64,000 nucleotides of DNA, from NCBI RefSeq assembly GCF_014191725.1, contig NZ_JACHWZ010000013.1:1-64000 (forward strand), in the 5' to 3' direction. Both the position numbers and the translations under genes were made by a program. The DNA is from Microbulbifer rhizosphaerae. Lineage in GTDB: Bacteria > Pseudomonadota > Gammaproteobacteria > Pseudomonadales > Cellvibrionaceae. The notes below the pieces were generated by a model, which searched no databases, was not told where the DNA came from, and was given only the letters and a program-made list of their open reading frames with translations. Below, in pieces: positions 42,710-53,202 of the stretch (positions within the stretch are counted from its first letter, which is position 1; each line of letters starts with the position of its first letter).

Positions 42710-45511
42710 TCACTGTGGTTCCCCCGGTTCGGGCCCTTCGGGGGAGCCGGCGGCGCCGGGTATCACCCTGGCGATTTCCTCCTCCAATACCCGGATCCGC
42801 AGCGGCTTGGCGACGTAGCCGTCCATGCCCGCCTTCAGGCAGCGCTCCCGGTCCCCCGCCAGGGCATGGGCAGTCATGGCAATGATGGGAATGTGGCTGT
42901 CCGTATCCTGTTCCCTTGCGCGGATCTCGCGGGTGGCGTCCAGTCCGTCAATTTCAGGCATTTCCACGTCCATCAGGATCAGATCGAAACCGCCGGATTC
43001 CCAGGCGGTCACGGCCTGTTGGCCGTCGTCCACCAGCACCACCCGGTGACCCTGTTTGCCGAGGCTCTTGCTGGCGACGGCCTGGTTGACCTTATTGTCC
43101 TCGGCCACCAGGATGCGCAGCGGCCGGAGGCGAGGGGCTTCCGCGCCAGTCGGGGCCGCCTCGGGCTCTTCCCGGCCCGCCAGCCCCATGACCTCGACGA
43201 TGGCATTCAACAGGGCCGACTGGCGCACCGGCTTGGTGAGCCAGGCCGCTACCTGTCCGCCGGCGTCCAGGTAGCGGCCCCCGCCGGTGTCGGCGGAGGA
43301 CAGCAGGATGACCCCGGGCAGGTGGGGCAGGCCGAGCTGGCCGATATGGCGTGCCAGTTCGACGCCGTCCATTTCCGGCATCCGCAGATCACTGATCACC
43401 AGAGCAATGTCCTCGCCGGACCGGCGCAGTACCTCCAGGGCCTCTTCGCCATCGGCCACCGCCGTGGGCGCCATTTGCCAGCTTTGCAGTATCTCTTCGA
43501 GAACGGTGCGGTTGGTCTGGTTGTCGTCGACCACCAGCACCCCCAGGTCGTGCAGGTGCACCGGTTCCCGTTCGATGCCGCTGTCCGCTCGGTCCGCCGC
43601 CAACGGGAAAGGCAGGCTGAAATGGAAATTGGCCCCCTTGCCCTCCTCGCTTTCCAGGGCGATCTCGCCGCCCATCAGGTGGACGAGTTGGGCCGCTATG
43701 CTGAGACCGAGACCGCTGCCGCCGTAGCGCCGTGAGACACCGACACCGGCCTGCTCGAAGACTTCGAAGATGGATTTCTGGAATTCCCGGGGGATGCCCG
43801 GCCCGGTGTCGCACACGGAAAAGCGGAGGCGCACCCACGCGTTGTCCTGGGACTCGACGGAAATGTCCACGACCACTTCGCCGTGCTCGGTGAATTTGAT
43901 GGCATTGCCCACAAGGTTCAGCAGCACCTGCCGCAACCGACCCGGATCACCCAGCAGCCGGTCCGGCACCTCGGGCGGTATGTGGTAGACCAGCTCCAGG
44001 TCCTTGATGGCGGCCTTCACCGCCAGGGTTTGCAGCATGTCCACCAGGGTGTCGCGCAGCGCGAAGGGCATGGACTCCAGCTCGATCTTGCCGGCTTCGA
44101 TCTTGGAGAAATCCAGGATCTCGTTGATGACCCGCAGCAGCAAGTCCGCCGACTGGTCGATAACCCGCAGGTAATCCCGCTGTTGGGGCGTCAGCTTGGT
44201 GTCCATCATCAGTTCGGCCATGCCGATGATGCCGTTCATGGGGGTGCGGATTTCGTGGCTCATGTTGGCCAGAAACTGACTCTTAGCCTGCGTTGCCGCC
44301 TCCGCCTGTTCCTTGGCGGTTTTCAGGTTGTCCCCCATCTCGAGCAGATCGACGGTCTGCTGTTCAAGCCGCTGGTTGGCGGACTGGAGGTCGGCCGTGC
44401 GCTCTTTAACGAGCTGCTCCACCCGGCTGGTCTGTCGCATCAGCAGCATCAGGTAGGCGACGATCAGACCGGTGCTCAGCAGACCTACGGCGAGGGCGAT
44501 ATCGGGGGCCCGGATCCAACCGGGCTCGAAGGGTTCCAGCGCGTTTACCTCAACCAGCCAGGGGTGTCCCGCAACGGTCAGCAAACGGGTATAGCTGAGC
44601 GATCCCCGATGGTCTTTTGGGGCGGTTTCCTGGGGAACACGCCTGTACACCGGGATTGACAGGGAGCCACTGGCGTCCAAGAGGACGATCTCGAACTCCC
44701 AGTCGGGAAGGTAGGCCAATGCCCTCTCGACAATCTCATCGAGACGCAGAATGGCGACGACGAACCCGATCAGGTCCTGTCGGCGTTCGTCCACGGAATC
44801 CGTGGCGGAAGGTCTCCCGTAAATGGGCAGGACGGCCAGGATGCGCGGTGTTGCCGCGTCTTTCAGGCCGGGCAAGGCGACCGGGGGCGTAGTAGCAGGC
44901 CTGCCGGTATCACGGGCTCGGATCATGGCCTGGCGAACCAGCGGCAGGGATGCCAGGTCCAGGCCCAGCAAGCCCCTGAATTCCGGCTGCGCGGCCTCCA
45001 GAAAGAATACCGGAAAGTGGGACTGAAGCCCGTTTTGCGAAGCGCCGTTTTCCCCGGGGGGGGGCTGCCAGATCCGGTACTGGTCATTCAGTTCCTGCCG
45101 GCCGAGCGTTTCATGGGCTGCCCGCCCGTCCGCCTCCGTTCTGGGGGCCCAAAACACCGACTCCAGGCTGGGAAAGGTATCGATAAAAGGGACGGCGAAA
45201 TCGGCGAATTCGTGCCGTTCGACCAGCTCCGATGCCCGGTAGAACCCCCCGAAAAATTCGAGAATAGCGAGGCGGGTTTCGAAACTACGGCCGATGTCGT
45301 CGATGAGTACTTCGCTGGACAGCTCGAATCGAGTCCGTGCAATGGTCTGCTCAGTGGTGTAGAGCCAGTACCAGACCCCAAAGGTGAGCAGCAGACACAG
45401 CAGACCCACTGCCAGCACGGCCCACGCCCTTGGGTGCAGACCGAGCAGCGCCGGGTGGCGTCGCCTTTTCTTTGACCTGGGGGATCTTTGATCATCGCCG
45501 GCATCGACCAT
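42710..45511 (-). CDS. Hybrid sensor histidine kinase (CHASE, HisKA, HATPase, two receivers)
   Basis: About 933 residues from ATG 45511; the frame extends to 45568. One membrane helix ([20 protein letters not shown]), a periplasmic CHASE domain ([20 protein letters not shown] to about residue 290), a second helix near 350, a coiled linker, HisKA with [11 protein letters not shown] (His near 418), HATPase ([33 protein letters not shown]), receiver 1 with [11 protein letters not shown] (Asp near 705) and receiver 2 with [12 protein letters not shown] (Asp near 845). CHASE domains bind small extracellular ligands. It lacks its own Hpt domain; the next gene supplies it. Confidence 0.93.
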   Translation of the reverse strand: MVDAGDDQRSPRSKKRRRHPALLGLHPRAWAVLAVGLLCLLLTFGVWYWLYTTEQTIARTRFELSSEVLIDDIGRSFETRLAILEFFGGFYRASELVERHEFADFAVPFIDTFPSLESVFWAPRTEADGRAAHETLGRQELNDQYRIWQPPPGENGASQNGLQSHFPVFFLEAAQPEFRGLLGLDLASLPLVRQAMIRARDTGRPATTPPVALPGLKDAATPRILAVLPIYGRPSATDSVDERRQDLIGFVVAILRLDEIVERALAYLPDWEFEIVLLDASGSLSIPVYRRVPQETAPKDHRGSLSYTRLLTVAGHPWLVEVNALEPFEPGWIRAPDIALAVGLLSTGLIVAYLMLLMRQTSRVEQLVKERTADLQSANQRLEQQTVDLLEMGDNLKTAKEQAEAATQAKSQFLANMSHEIRTPMNGIIGMAELMMDTKLTPQQRDYLRVIDQSADLLLRVINEILDFSKIEAGKIELESMPFALRDTLVDMLQTLAVKAAIKDLELVYHIPPEVPDRLLGDPGRLRQVLLNLVGNAIKFTEHGEVVVDISVESQDNAWVRLRFSVCDTGPGIPREFQKSIFEVFEQAGVGVSRRYGGSGLGLSIAAQLVHLMGGEIALESEEGKGANFHFSLPFPLAADRADSGIEREPVHLHDLGVLVVDDNQTNRTVLEEILQSWQMAPTAVADGEEALEVLRRSGEDIALVISDLRMPEMDGVELARHIGQLGLPHLPGVILLSSADTGGGRYLDAGGQVAAWLTKPVRQSALLNAIVEVMGLAGREEPEAAPTGAEAPRLRPLRILVAEDNKVNQAVASKSLGKQGHRVVLVDDGQQAVTAWESGGFDLILMDVEMPEIDGLDATREIRAREQDTDSHIPIIAMTAHALAGDRERCLKAGMDGYVAKPLRIRVLEEEIARVIPGAAGSPEGPEPGEPQ

Positions 45512-45831
45512 GGGTGGGCCTCGCACAGGGCGTTGCTTCCCTATCACTGAGAGTGATAAAGGGCTCACAACCTGTTAACGAGGATAGCTTATTTTCTCAG
45601 GGTGCAGCCGGTGGGGAGACTGCGTGAGTGATCTGGAGGAGGCCCTGGAAAGGGCCTGGACAGGCGCAGCATGGGCCGCCCTAAAACTTGCTTTTGTCGT
45701 TCCAGCGCAGGAAAGTCATGCCGGACTTGATCCGGTACCGGAACCCAGTACCACTACGCTGGATACCGGCTTGCGCCGGTACGACAAGTCAGTAAGAGCT
45801 TGATTCGAGACAGAGTATCTGCAATGGGTTC
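45512..45831. other. Intergenic region with a palindromic repeat
   Basis: No gene seen. It contains the candidate promoter area for the kinase operon near 45512-45600 and a repeat at 45694-45786 with TCGTTCCAGCGCAG at one end and GCGCCGGTACGAC at the other, built like the common inverted intergenic repeats of proteobacteria. Confidence 0.5.
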
Positions 45832-47145
45832 TTATGCGGATTCCGTGCGCGCCGGCCGCCTTCTGCGCCGTTGCGGACGCTGTGCATCGCCGCGCGGCTG
45901 CCCGTCGCGTCGCTGCCCATTATTGCCGTTCCCACGCCCCGGTCCGGCGCCCTGCCTGCCTCGCCCGCCGTCACCGTGGCCGCGGTTTGCCGCGCCGGAA
46001 GCCGGCAGCGAGTGACCCGGCTCAAAGCCATCGATCTCTTCCCGCGGAATCGGTTTCTTGATCAGCCGCTCGATATCCTTCAACTGCTTGATTTCATCCG
46101 CGCTCACCAGGGATACCGCCTGCCCGCGGGCGCCAGCGCGGCCGGTGCGGCCGATGCGGTGCACATAGTCCTCGGGCACATTGGGTAAATCGAAATTCAC
46201 CACCTGGGGCAGCTGGTCGATATCGATACCCCGCGCGGCGATATCCGTGGCCACCAGTATCTGCACCCTGCCGGCCTTGAAATCCGCCAGGGCCTTGGTG
46301 CGCTGATTCTGGCTCTTGTTGCCGTGGATCGCCGCGGCGCGGATACGGTCCGCCTCCAGCTGTTTGACCAGCTTGTTGGCGCCGTGCTTGGTGCGGCTGA
46401 ACACCAGCGCCTGGTGCCAGCCGTTCTCGCGGATCAGGTGGCTGAGCAGCGCCGACTTGCGGGTCTTGTCCACCGGGTGCAGCTTCTGCTGCACAGTTTC
46501 CGTGGCGGTATTGCGCGGGCTCACATCGATCTCCACCGGGTCCTGCACCAGGCCCTTGGCCAGTTGGCGGATTTCCGGGGAAAAGGTCGCGGAGAACATC
46601 AGGTTCTGGCGGTTTTTCGGCAGGCGCGCGAGGATCTTTTTGATATCGTGGATAAAGCCCATATCCAGCATACGGTCGGCTTCATCCAGTACCAGCACTT
46701 CCAGTTTTTCAAAATTGATCGCGCGCTGGTTGTACAGATCCAACAGGCGACCCGGCGTAGCAACCAACAGGTCCACGCCGCCGCGCAACTTCATCATCTG
46801 CGGATTGATCTTCACTCCGCCGAATACCACTGCAGAACGCAGCGGCAGGAACTTGCCGTAACCCTGCACATTGTCGTGCACCTGGGCCGCCAGCTCGCGG
46901 GTGGGGGTCAGCACCAGCGCGCGCACTTCGTTATTGCGCGCCGGCTTGCCGCCCTTCAGTCGGTGTAGCAGCGGCAGGGTAAAACCGGCGGTCTTGCCGG
47001 TACCGGTCTGCGCCGCAGCCATCACGTCGCCGCCGCGCATTACCACGGGGATGGCCTGGGCCTGGATAGGCGTGGGTTTGTCGTAGCCCTGTTCAGCTAC
47101 CGCACGGGCCAGCTCCGGAGCCAGTCCTAAATCTTCAAATAACAT
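45832..47145 (-). CDS. rhlE: DEAD-box RNA helicase, RhlE type
   Basis: 437 residues. Full motif set: [19 protein letters not shown] (Q-motif region with TPIQAQAIP), [18 protein letters not shown] (Walker A), [42 protein letters not shown], and [14 protein letters not shown] Gly/Arg/Asn-rich basic tail of about 60 residues follows, usual for RhlE and likely RNA-binding. These proteins remodel RNA in ribosome assembly and decay. It is a single gene, not linked to neighbours. Confidence 0.93.
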   Translation of the reverse strand: MLFEDLGLAPELARAVAEQGYDKPTPIQAQAIPVVMRGGDVMAAAQTGTGKTAGFTLPLLHRLKGGKPARNNEVRALVLTPTRELAAQVHDNVQGYGKFLPLRSAVVFGGVKINPQMMKLRGGVDLLVATPGRLLDLYNQRAINFEKLEVLVLDEADRMLDMGFIHDIKKILARLPKNRQNLMFSATFSPEIRQLAKGLVQDPVEIDVSPRNTATETVQQKLHPVDKTRKSALLSHLIRENGWHQALVFSRTKHGANKLVKQLEADRIRAAAIHGNKSQNQRTKALADFKAGRVQILVATDIAARGIDIDQLPQVVNFDLPNVPEDYVHRIGRTGRAGARGQAVSLVSADEIKQLKDIERLIKKPIPREEIDGFEPGHSLPASGAANRGHGDGGRGRQGAGPGRGNGNNGQRRDGQPRGDAQRPQRRRRRPARTESA

Positions 47146-47698
47146 AAAGTATGTCCCAACCGCCCGAGGGCAGCAGTGTAAATTTCGCAGGGGTCAATTT
47201 GCCGCTGTCGTAACATGCCGGCGCAGTTCTTGACTGCACGGGCCCGGTGCGGCATTCAGTAGGGGAATTCAGAGGAAGCTCGGAAGAGTTCCGGAAAGGT
47301 GCCGACGGCTCGCCGGCCTACAGATGACGCAGCTGGCGTTGCCACCAGCCGCGGCACTATAACACACCTGCAGTGACTGGGTAGTTTTATTTCCCGGCAG
47401 TGGGCAGGCCTCTATTTAAGCCTCTACTCAAGCGAACTTAAACCAGCCCATTGAAGAACAGTATTTTATCAACATGCCCGTGCACATCAGCACGACCAAG
47501 CCCCTTAAATACAAAAGATTGATTCTGTATAAAAAATGAGAGCCCACAGCACCGGCAAAAGCGGAAAAAATCAGCGGCCGGTTTTCCTTCAGGTTTATTT
47601 TCTTTTTTCTCACCAACATAAATGTCGAGGTAACGGTACCAGCGCATCTGCTGTTACTGGTGCTGCCGGGCCTCTGGTCCTTCCTTGAGACCAGGAGG
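47146..47698. other. Intergenic region, partly AT-rich
   Basis: About 550 bp between the DcuR-type regulator stop and rhlE start. A 63-codon frame (47428-47619, minus) with two hydrophobic stretches is present but has no ribosome site, so I do not call it a gene with confidence. The rhlE promoter must lie near 47150-47250. Confidence 0.5.
47428..47619 (-). CDS. Possible small membrane protein, uncertain
   Basis: 63 residues, basic at the start (MLVRKKKINL) with two hydrophobic stretches (FSAFAGAVGSHFLYRINLLY and LVVLMCTGMLIKY). It is AT-richer than its neighbours, and the layout faintly recalls TM2-type proteins. No ribosome-binding site is seen before the ATG. It may be a chance frame. Confidence 0.2.
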   Translation of the reverse strand: MLVRKKKINLKENRPLIFSAFAGAVGSHFLYRINLLYLRGLVVLMCTGMLIKYCSSMGWFKFA

Positions 47699-48397
47699 CT
47701 AGCCGGGCACCGGCCGGTAGCGGCGCTCGGGTCGGCCGATGCTGCCGTAGGCGTGGTCGGCCTCCAGTTCATGGCGCTGCAACAGATATTCCAGGTAGCG
47801 ACGGGCGGTGGAGCGGCTGACACCGGCGCGCTGGCCGACTTCCTGGGCACTGAGGAAATCCCGCGGCGATTCGGCCAGCGCTTCGCGCAGCCGGGACAGG
47901 GTGAGGGCATCGATGCCCTTGGGCAGGCGTGCCTGCCTGGGGGCGGCGGCCTCCCCCGAATCTCCCTCCCGGGAAAACAGGGCGTCGGCGACGGACTGGG
48001 TCACCGACGGCGCCTGGCGCAGGCGGTGTTGGCGTTGCAGGAAGGTATTCAAGGCACGGTCCAGGCGCTGCAACAGCACCGGCTTGACCAGGAAATCGAA
48101 GGCTCCCAGTTGCAGCGCACGCTCCAGGGACGCCACCTCGGAGGCGGCGGTGATCATCATGACCTCGCAGCCGTGGCCGGCGGCGCGCAGCTCCGCCAGC
48201 AGGTCCAGGCCGCTGCCGTCGGGCAGGTAGACGTCCAGCAATAGCAAATCCGGCTGGTATCGCTCAAGCAGCGCGCGACCGCCGGCCAGATCCCCCACCA
48301 CGGCGGTGACCCGGAAATCGTCGCCGCGCTGCAGGTATTCCGCCAGCAGGCTCGCCACCTCGTTTTCGTCTTCGACGATCACCACCGAATAGGTCAT
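47699..48397 (-). CDS. DcuR/CitB-type response regulator
   Basis: 232 residues. Receiver with VVIVEDE, phospho-acceptor Asp in LLLLDVYLPDGSGLDLL, MMITAASE and FLVKPV. The C-terminal half has the CitB-family helix-turn-helix (FLSAQEVGQRAGVSRSTARR followed by YLEYL). It overlaps the kinase stop by 4 bp, giving a typical pair. Given the TctABC genes upstream in the same direction, it probably activates carboxylate uptake. Confidence 0.9.
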   Translation of the reverse strand: MTYSVVIVEDENEVASLLAEYLQRGDDFRVTAVVGDLAGGRALLERYQPDLLLLDVYLPDGSGLDLLAELRAAGHGCEVMMITAASEVASLERALQLGAFDFLVKPVLLQRLDRALNTFLQRQHRLRQAPSVTQSVADALFSREGDSGEAAAPRQARLPKGIDALTLSRLREALAESPRDFLSAQEVGQRAGVSRSTARRYLEYLLQRHELEADHAYGSIGRPERRYRPVPG

Positions 48398-50058
48398 GGC
48401 GCTGTCTCCTCATCCTCCGGCGGGCGGGGCAGGTAAACGGTAAAACGGGCGCCGCCCAGATCCGCCTGACCCACTTCCAGGGTGCCCTCGAGAGCACTCA
48501 CGTAGGTTTTCACCAGATAGAGTCCGACCCCGTGCTCGCGCCCGGATTTGGAGGAATAGTCCGGGCGGAACAGAGCCTCAAGCCGCTCCGGATGCAGACC
48601 GGTGCCGCTGTCCTCCACGTCGAAGACCAGATTATCCCCCAGGTCGTCGAAGGTTACCCGTACCCGGGGTGGTCGCCGCGGCCCGCTGCGCGCCGCCTCT
48701 ATGGCATTGTCGATCAGGTTGCCGAGGATGGACACCAGGCGGTCCAGCAGGACCTCGGGCAAAGCCCCGTCCAGTGTGCTCTCCTCGGCCACCTCGAACA
48801 CCACGCCCTGCTCCTTGGCCTTGTGGTATTTGCCCAGCAGCAGCCCCGCCAGCAGCGGCTCGCCGGCGCTTTCCAGCAGTTGGTTGACCACCGCCTGGTG
48901 CCCCCGGCTCTCCAGGCCGATCAGATCCACCGCCTTGTCGTAGGCGCCCATCTGGACCAGGGCGCCCAGAGTATTGAGTTTGTTGGAGTAGTCATGGGTC
49001 TGCACCCGCAGGAGTTCGGCGAACGCTTCCACCTGGGCCAGCTGCCGACTCACCTGAGCCACCTCGTCCTTGGGGCGGAAGCTCAGGAAGAGGCCGCGCA
49101 CCTCGCCGGCCACCCGCAGCGGCCGGCGGAACAGCACCAGCTCCTGGCCGGCGGCGTAGACCTCCACGCCGTCCAGCACCTGCTCCCGGTTCTCGAGCAG
49201 GAATTCCGACTGGTCGGGGAACAGGTCGCGCAGGTGCAGGCCGCCCGCCGCGGGCGCCTTCACCTCCAGCAGCTCTCGCGCCCGGCGGTTGCTCTTCTGC
49301 ACCCAGCCGTCCGGGTCCAGGGCGACGATACCCGAGCGCACCGTATCGAGAATGGCATTCTGTTCGGCGAACAGGCGGGCGATTTCGTGGGGCTGCCAGC
49401 CAAACAGGGCAGCGCGCAGCCGCCGGGCCATCCACAGGGAGGACAGCACGCCCACCAGAAGCACCGCCAGCACCGCGGGCAGCCACTGCAGGTAGCGGCC
49501 GGCGAGCACGGATTCCACCGAGCGGTCGAGAAAACCCACGGACACCAGGCCGATTACCCTGCCGTCGGCATCGCGCACCGGCGCCTTGCCGCGCACCGAA
49601 AAGCCCAGGGAACCCCGGGCGGAGGAAATAATGGAACGGCCGGCGAGCACTTCCTGGCTGTCGCCGCCCTGCATGGTCTTGCCCAGGCGATCGGGCTTCG
49701 GGTGGGCCAAGCGCCGCAGCCGGGTGTCGCCGACGACGATAAAGTCCGCGTCCGTCTGCCGCCGCAATCCCTCGATGAAACCCGCCAGGGCATCGCCGCG
49801 GCTCGAGCCCACCCCGGCCTCCAGGGCCTCGCGCACCTGCGGCAACTCGGCCACCAGTTGCGCCAGGTTCAGCGCCTTGCGCCCGGCCTCCTCGCGCACG
49901 CTGCGCTCGAGCAGGTACTGGCCGGCGCCGGCAAAGAGCAGCACCTGCAGCAGGCTGAACAGCAGCACCCACAGGATCAGCCGGGATTCCAGCCGCTGAA
50001 TACGCCAGCGACCCAGCCTCCCGACAACCGGGGTTGGGAAATCTCTGATCATCACCAT
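48394..50058 (-). CDS. DcuS/CitA-type sensor histidine kinase
   Basis: 554 residues. Two membrane helices (LILWVLLFSLLQVLLFAGAG near residue 28, WLPAVLAVLLVGVLSSLWMA near 195) flank a periplasmic PDC/Cache domain with FIVVGDTRLRRLAHPKPDRL and SVRGKAPVRDADGRVIGLVS. Then a PAS domain (ILDTVRSGIVALDPDGW), the SpoOB-like dimerisation helix with phospho-His in TDYSNKLNTLGALVQMG (as HDYSNKLNTLG), and a CitA-type HATPase (LGNLIDNAIEA, DSGTGLHPE, GVGLYLVKTYV). It senses extracellular C4 or C6 carboxylates in relatives. Confidence 0.92.
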   Translation of the reverse strand: MVMIRDFPTPVVGRLGRWRIQRLESRLILWVLLFSLLQVLLFAGAGQYLLERSVREEAGRKALNLAQLVAELPQVREALEAGVGSSRGDALAGFIEGLRRQTDADFIVVGDTRLRRLAHPKPDRLGKTMQGGDSQEVLAGRSIISSARGSLGFSVRGKAPVRDADGRVIGLVSVGFLDRSVESVLAGRYLQWLPAVLAVLLVGVLSSLWMARRLRAALFGWQPHEIARLFAEQNAILDTVRSGIVALDPDGWVQKSNRRARELLEVKAPAAGGLHLRDLFPDQSEFLLENREQVLDGVEVYAAGQELVLFRRPLRVAGEVRGLFLSFRPKDEVAQVSRQLAQVEAFAELLRVQTHDYSNKLNTLGALVQMGAYDKAVDLIGLESRGHQAVVNQLLESAGEPLLAGLLLGKYHKAKEQGVVFEVAEESTLDGALPEVLLDRLVSILGNLIDNAIEAARSGPRRPPRVRVTFDDLGDNLVFDVEDSGTGLHPERLEALFRPDYSSKSGREHGVGLYLVKTYVSALEGTLEVGQADLGGARFTVYLPRPPEDEETAP

Positions 50059-50192
50059 ATTGCGCTGCCCTTCTGGGCGGGGCTCGAAACGGACATCTGT
50101 CGCATTCTAAGTCCTGCTCAATATTTGTGCAGCAGCGTTATTGAGCGCCCGTTTGAAGCCTTCATAAATTCAACCTCGGTGCGGGCCCAGCA

Positions 50193-51707
50193 TCATGCGG
50201 CGACGCCCACCTGCTGACGCATTCGGCGACGCAGGATGGGGCCGACGATAGTCGGCAGGAGCAACCCCACGATAGCGAAGGTCCACAGGCCGATGGCCAG
50301 GCCGCTGCTCCACAGCACCGTCCAGTCGCCGTCGGAGATCTCCAAGGCATGTCCCAGGTTCTTTTCCATCTCCGGCCCCAACAGCAGGCCGAGGATAATC
50401 GGCACCAAGGGGATCTCCAGCTTGCGGAACACATAGCCGGCCACCCCGAAGGCCACCATGAAGTACAGGTCGAAGGTGGTGTTACTGATCGAGTAGATGC
50501 CGACGAAGGCGACCATGGTCACGATCGGCAGCAAATACATCGGCGGCACCGACAGCAGCCGGACGAAGATCCCCACCAGCGGGATGTTGAGCACCAGCAA
50601 CAGGAAGTTGCCGACCAGCAGTGCCGCAATCACGCCCCACACGATATCCGCATTCTGGGTGAACATCAGCGGCCCCGGTGTAATGTTCAATGAGATCAAC
50701 AGCGCCAGCAACACGGCGGTGGTCCCGCTGCCCGGCACGCCGAGCGTCAGCATGGGCACCAGGGCCCCGCTGGAGGCCCCATTGTTGCCCGCTTCGGGAG
50801 CGGCGACACCACGCGGATCGCCCTCGCCGAAGTTGCCCTTGCGCCCCAGCACCCGCTTCTCCAGGGTATAACTGATGAAACTGCCCAATGAGGCGCCCGC
50901 GCCCGGCAGCACCCCGGCGATGAAGCCAAGGACCCCACCGCGGATACTCGAGGGCATGATGTCGCGGATGTCCTTCCACGACAGCTTCAGCTTGTTGACG
51001 ACCATCTTCGCCTTGCCGCCGCCGGCCCGCTCCTCGATGAAGAACAGCAGCTCAGAGACCGCGAACAGGCCGACGATAGCGATGATGAAGTCCACCCCCT
51101 CGTAGAGCTCCAGGATTTCGAAGGTGAAGCGCTGGACGCCGGTGTTATCGATGCCGACGGTGGCGATCATCAGGCCGATGGCCGCGGCGACCACCGTCTT
51201 CATGGGATTCTTGCCAGTGATCCCGCCCAGGGTGGCGAAGGCCAGCAGGAAGAGCGCGAAATACTCCGCCGGCCCGAAGGTCAGCGCGAACCTGGCCAAC
51301 AGCGGCGCCAGCAGAATCAAGCCGACCGTGGCAATCAAGCTGCCCATGAACGAGGCGACCGCGGAGATCGCCAGGGCCTCGGCGGCCTTGCCCTTCTGCG
51401 CCATGGGATAACCGTCCAGACAGGTCATCATGGCCGGCTCGTCACCGGGGATGTTCAACAGGATCGACGAAATGCGTCCGCCATACATGGCACCGGCATA
51501 AACCGCGGTGAGCATGATCAGCGCGGTCTCCGGCGCCAGGCCCAGGCTGAACGCCAGCGGAATCAGGATCGCCACGCCATTGGCCGGCCCCAGCCCCGGA
51601 AGCCCCCCGATCAGGGTGCCGAGGAAGGCCCCCAGCAGGGCGAACATCAGATTGTGCGGGGCCAGCGCCACGCCGAACCCGTCGATCAGAAAGCTCATGG
51701 TTTCCAT
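50193..51707 (-). CDS. tctA: Tripartite tricarboxylate transporter, large membrane subunit TctA
   Basis: 504 residues, about twelve membrane segments. TctA signature: LGTLIGGLPGLGPANGVAIL and ALIMLTAVYAGAMYGGRISS near the N-terminus, VLGFIAGVLPGAGASLGSFI in the middle and APEAGNNGASSGALVPMLTL. It forms the main channel for binding-protein-delivered carboxylates. Its ATG overlaps the tctB stop by one base (TGATG), so translation is coupled. Confidence 0.92.
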   Translation of the reverse strand: METMSFLIDGFGVALAPHNLMFALLGAFLGTLIGGLPGLGPANGVAILIPLAFSLGLAPETALIMLTAVYAGAMYGGRISSILLNIPGDEPAMMTCLDGYPMAQKGKAAEALAISAVASFMGSLIATVGLILLAPLLARFALTFGPAEYFALFLLAFATLGGITGKNPMKTVVAAAIGLMIATVGIDNTGVQRFTFEILELYEGVDFIIAIVGLFAVSELLFFIEERAGGGKAKMVVNKLKLSWKDIRDIMPSSIRGGVLGFIAGVLPGAGASLGSFISYTLEKRVLGRKGNFGEGDPRGVAAPEAGNNGASSGALVPMLTLGVPGSGTTAVLLALLISLNITPGPLMFTQNADIVWGVIAALLVGNFLLLVLNIPLVGIFVRLLSVPPMYLLPIVTMVAFVGIYSISNTTFDLYFMVAFGVAGYVFRKLEIPLVPIILGLLLGPEMEKNLGHALEISDGDWTVLWSSGLAIGLWTFAIVGLLLPTIVGPILRRRMRQQVGVAA

Positions 51708-52159
51708 CAGCTCACCTCCAGGAACGCGAGCAGACCCAACGGCAGCGACAGGTCGAGCGCGAAATTAAACAGCAGGAACACCACCACGCCGGCGACGGCT
51801 CCGGCGACATACGACTTGGCCGGACGCGCCCCCATACGCCAGCACAGCGTGCCTACCGCCAGGGTGGTACTGAGGATAAAGCCCAACGGCTGCAGCAGCA
51901 TGGCGTAGAGCACCAGCACCACCACGGCGATGATCAGCTCCAGCCCGGTGCGGCTCCACGGCCAGGCATTATCCGGATCGGGGCGCACGACCATATACAG
52001 GCTCGAGAGCGCCAGTACCACCGCCAATAGCCTGGGAAAGGTATCGGGACCGACGGCTTCGCTCCCGCCGAAGGGCTCCGGGAATTGACTGGCGCCCCAG
52101 CCGTATGCGACGGCCAGGACGATCATCAGGACCCCGAAGATGCGGTCGTTGATTGCCAT
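51707..52159 (-). CDS. tctB: Tripartite tricarboxylate transporter, small membrane subunit TctB
   Basis: 150 residues with four hydrophobic helices (IFGVLMIVLAVAYGWGASQF, FPRLLAVVLALSSLYMVVRP, LELIIAVVVLVLYAMLLQPL, VAGAVAGVVVFLLFNFALDL). The length, topology and position between TctA and TctC identify TctB; sequence conservation in this subunit is low. One-base overlap with the tctC stop (TAATG). Confidence 0.9.
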   Translation of the reverse strand: MAINDRIFGVLMIVLAVAYGWGASQFPEPFGGSEAVGPDTFPRLLAVVLALSSLYMVVRPDPDNAWPWSRTGLELIIAVVVLVLYAMLLQPLGFILSTTLAVGTLCWRMGARPAKSYVAGAVAGVVVFLLFNFALDLSLPLGLLAFLEVS

Positions 52160-53193
52160 TACCGAATCAACCCTATGTCTTTGGACAGGTCTTCGATGGA
52201 TTGAATCTGCGACTTGACGAAGTTCTCGAACTCGTCAGCGCTCATATGGAAGGGCATCAATCCGTTCCGGGTCATGACGCTCTGCCACTCCTCGCTGTCG
52301 TAGACGGTATCCATGGCATCGATCCAGTACTGCTTGGCCTCATCCGAGACATCCGCCGGCATGTAGAAGCCACGCCAGTTGGGGCCCAGCGCATCGATCC
52401 CTTGCTCGCGGGCGGTGGGGATGTCGGAGAAATCGCCGGGCAGGCGCTTTTCGGAGAGTACGGCCAGCACACGCAAATCGCCGGATTTCATGAAGCCTTG
52501 GGCCTCGGAGATGTCGCCGGTAAAGGCATCCACATGGCCGCCGACCACCTGGGTCATGGCCTCACCGCCGTTGTTGTACGACAGGTAGGAAATACGCGGC
52601 AGCTTCTCGACGCCCGCCGCCTTGGCGGCAATCAGCACCTTGAGGTGATCCCAGCCACCCTTGGCGCTGCCACCGGCAAACTTGACGCTGCGCGGGTCTT
52701 TCTTGAGTGCATCCATCAGTGCCGGCAGGTCCCGGTACTTGGAATCCTTAGACACAGCGATGATCCCGTAATCGGCTCCCACGGCGCCGATCCAGTTGAC
52801 CATGTCGGCGTTCATCCCGTGGAACTGCCCCTGGGCAAGACGCGTGGTGGTCGCGGTGGAGGCGGCGACCAGCAGTTGCTCGTCACCGGCCCGCTTGCTC
52901 ACAGTGTGGGCATAGGCGACCCCGCCACCGGCCCCCGCCATGTTGATGGTCTGGACATTGCGCGGCACCAGATGGAGATCCTCAAGCACCTTGCCGATAC
53001 TGCGACACGTGAAATCCCAGCCGCCACCGGGATCGGCGGGCGCCAGACATTCGACCTTGCCCTGCGGCTCAAAGGCCATGGCCATGCTGGAAACCAGCGT
53101 CAGGGCCGCAGCGGCGAACAGCTTGAGTGGCATTCTTATCGGCATTGTTGTTTTCCCGTTAATGGTCCTTGCCGGACTCGGAAATAAAATCAT
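52159..53193 (-). CDS. tctC: Tripartite tricarboxylate transporter, periplasmic binding protein TctC
   Basis: 344 residues. A signal peptide core MPLKLFAAAALTLVSSMAMA begins at residue 21. The mature domain has KVECLAPADPGGGWDFTCRS, MAGAGGGVAYAHTVSKRAGD, FAGGSAKGGWDHLKVLIAAK, YNNGGEAMTQVVGGHVDAFT and SEKRLPGDFSDIPTAREQGI, all typical TctC. ATG 53193 has a strong AGGAGG site five bases upstream directly after the porin stop; ATG 53145 or 53133 would give a more usual signal peptide. Confidence 0.92.
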   Translation of the reverse strand: MILFPSPARTINGKTTMPIRMPLKLFAAAALTLVSSMAMAFEPQGKVECLAPADPGGGWDFTCRSIGKVLEDLHLVPRNVQTINMAGAGGGVAYAHTVSKRAGDEQLLVAASTATTTRLAQGQFHGMNADMVNWIGAVGADYGIIAVSKDSKYRDLPALMDALKKDPRSVKFAGGSAKGGWDHLKVLIAAKAAGVEKLPRISYLSYNNGGEAMTQVVGGHVDAFTGDISEAQGFMKSGDLRVLAVLSEKRLPGDFSDIPTAREQGIDALGPNWRGFYMPADVSDEAKQYWIDAMDTVYDSEEWQSVMTRNGLMPFHMSADEFENFVKSQIQSIEDLSKDIGLIR

Positions 53194-53202
53194 GACTGCC
53201 TC

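Noticed and set aside
48532-50217. 561-codon frame opposite the DcuS-type kinase, with similar long frames opposite parE (57532-59103), the laminarin receptor (18193-19632) and the REC-GDH gene (40783-42372)
   Set aside because: All mirror well-supported genes and show low-complexity Gly/Gln/His/Val-rich translations typical of antisense frames.
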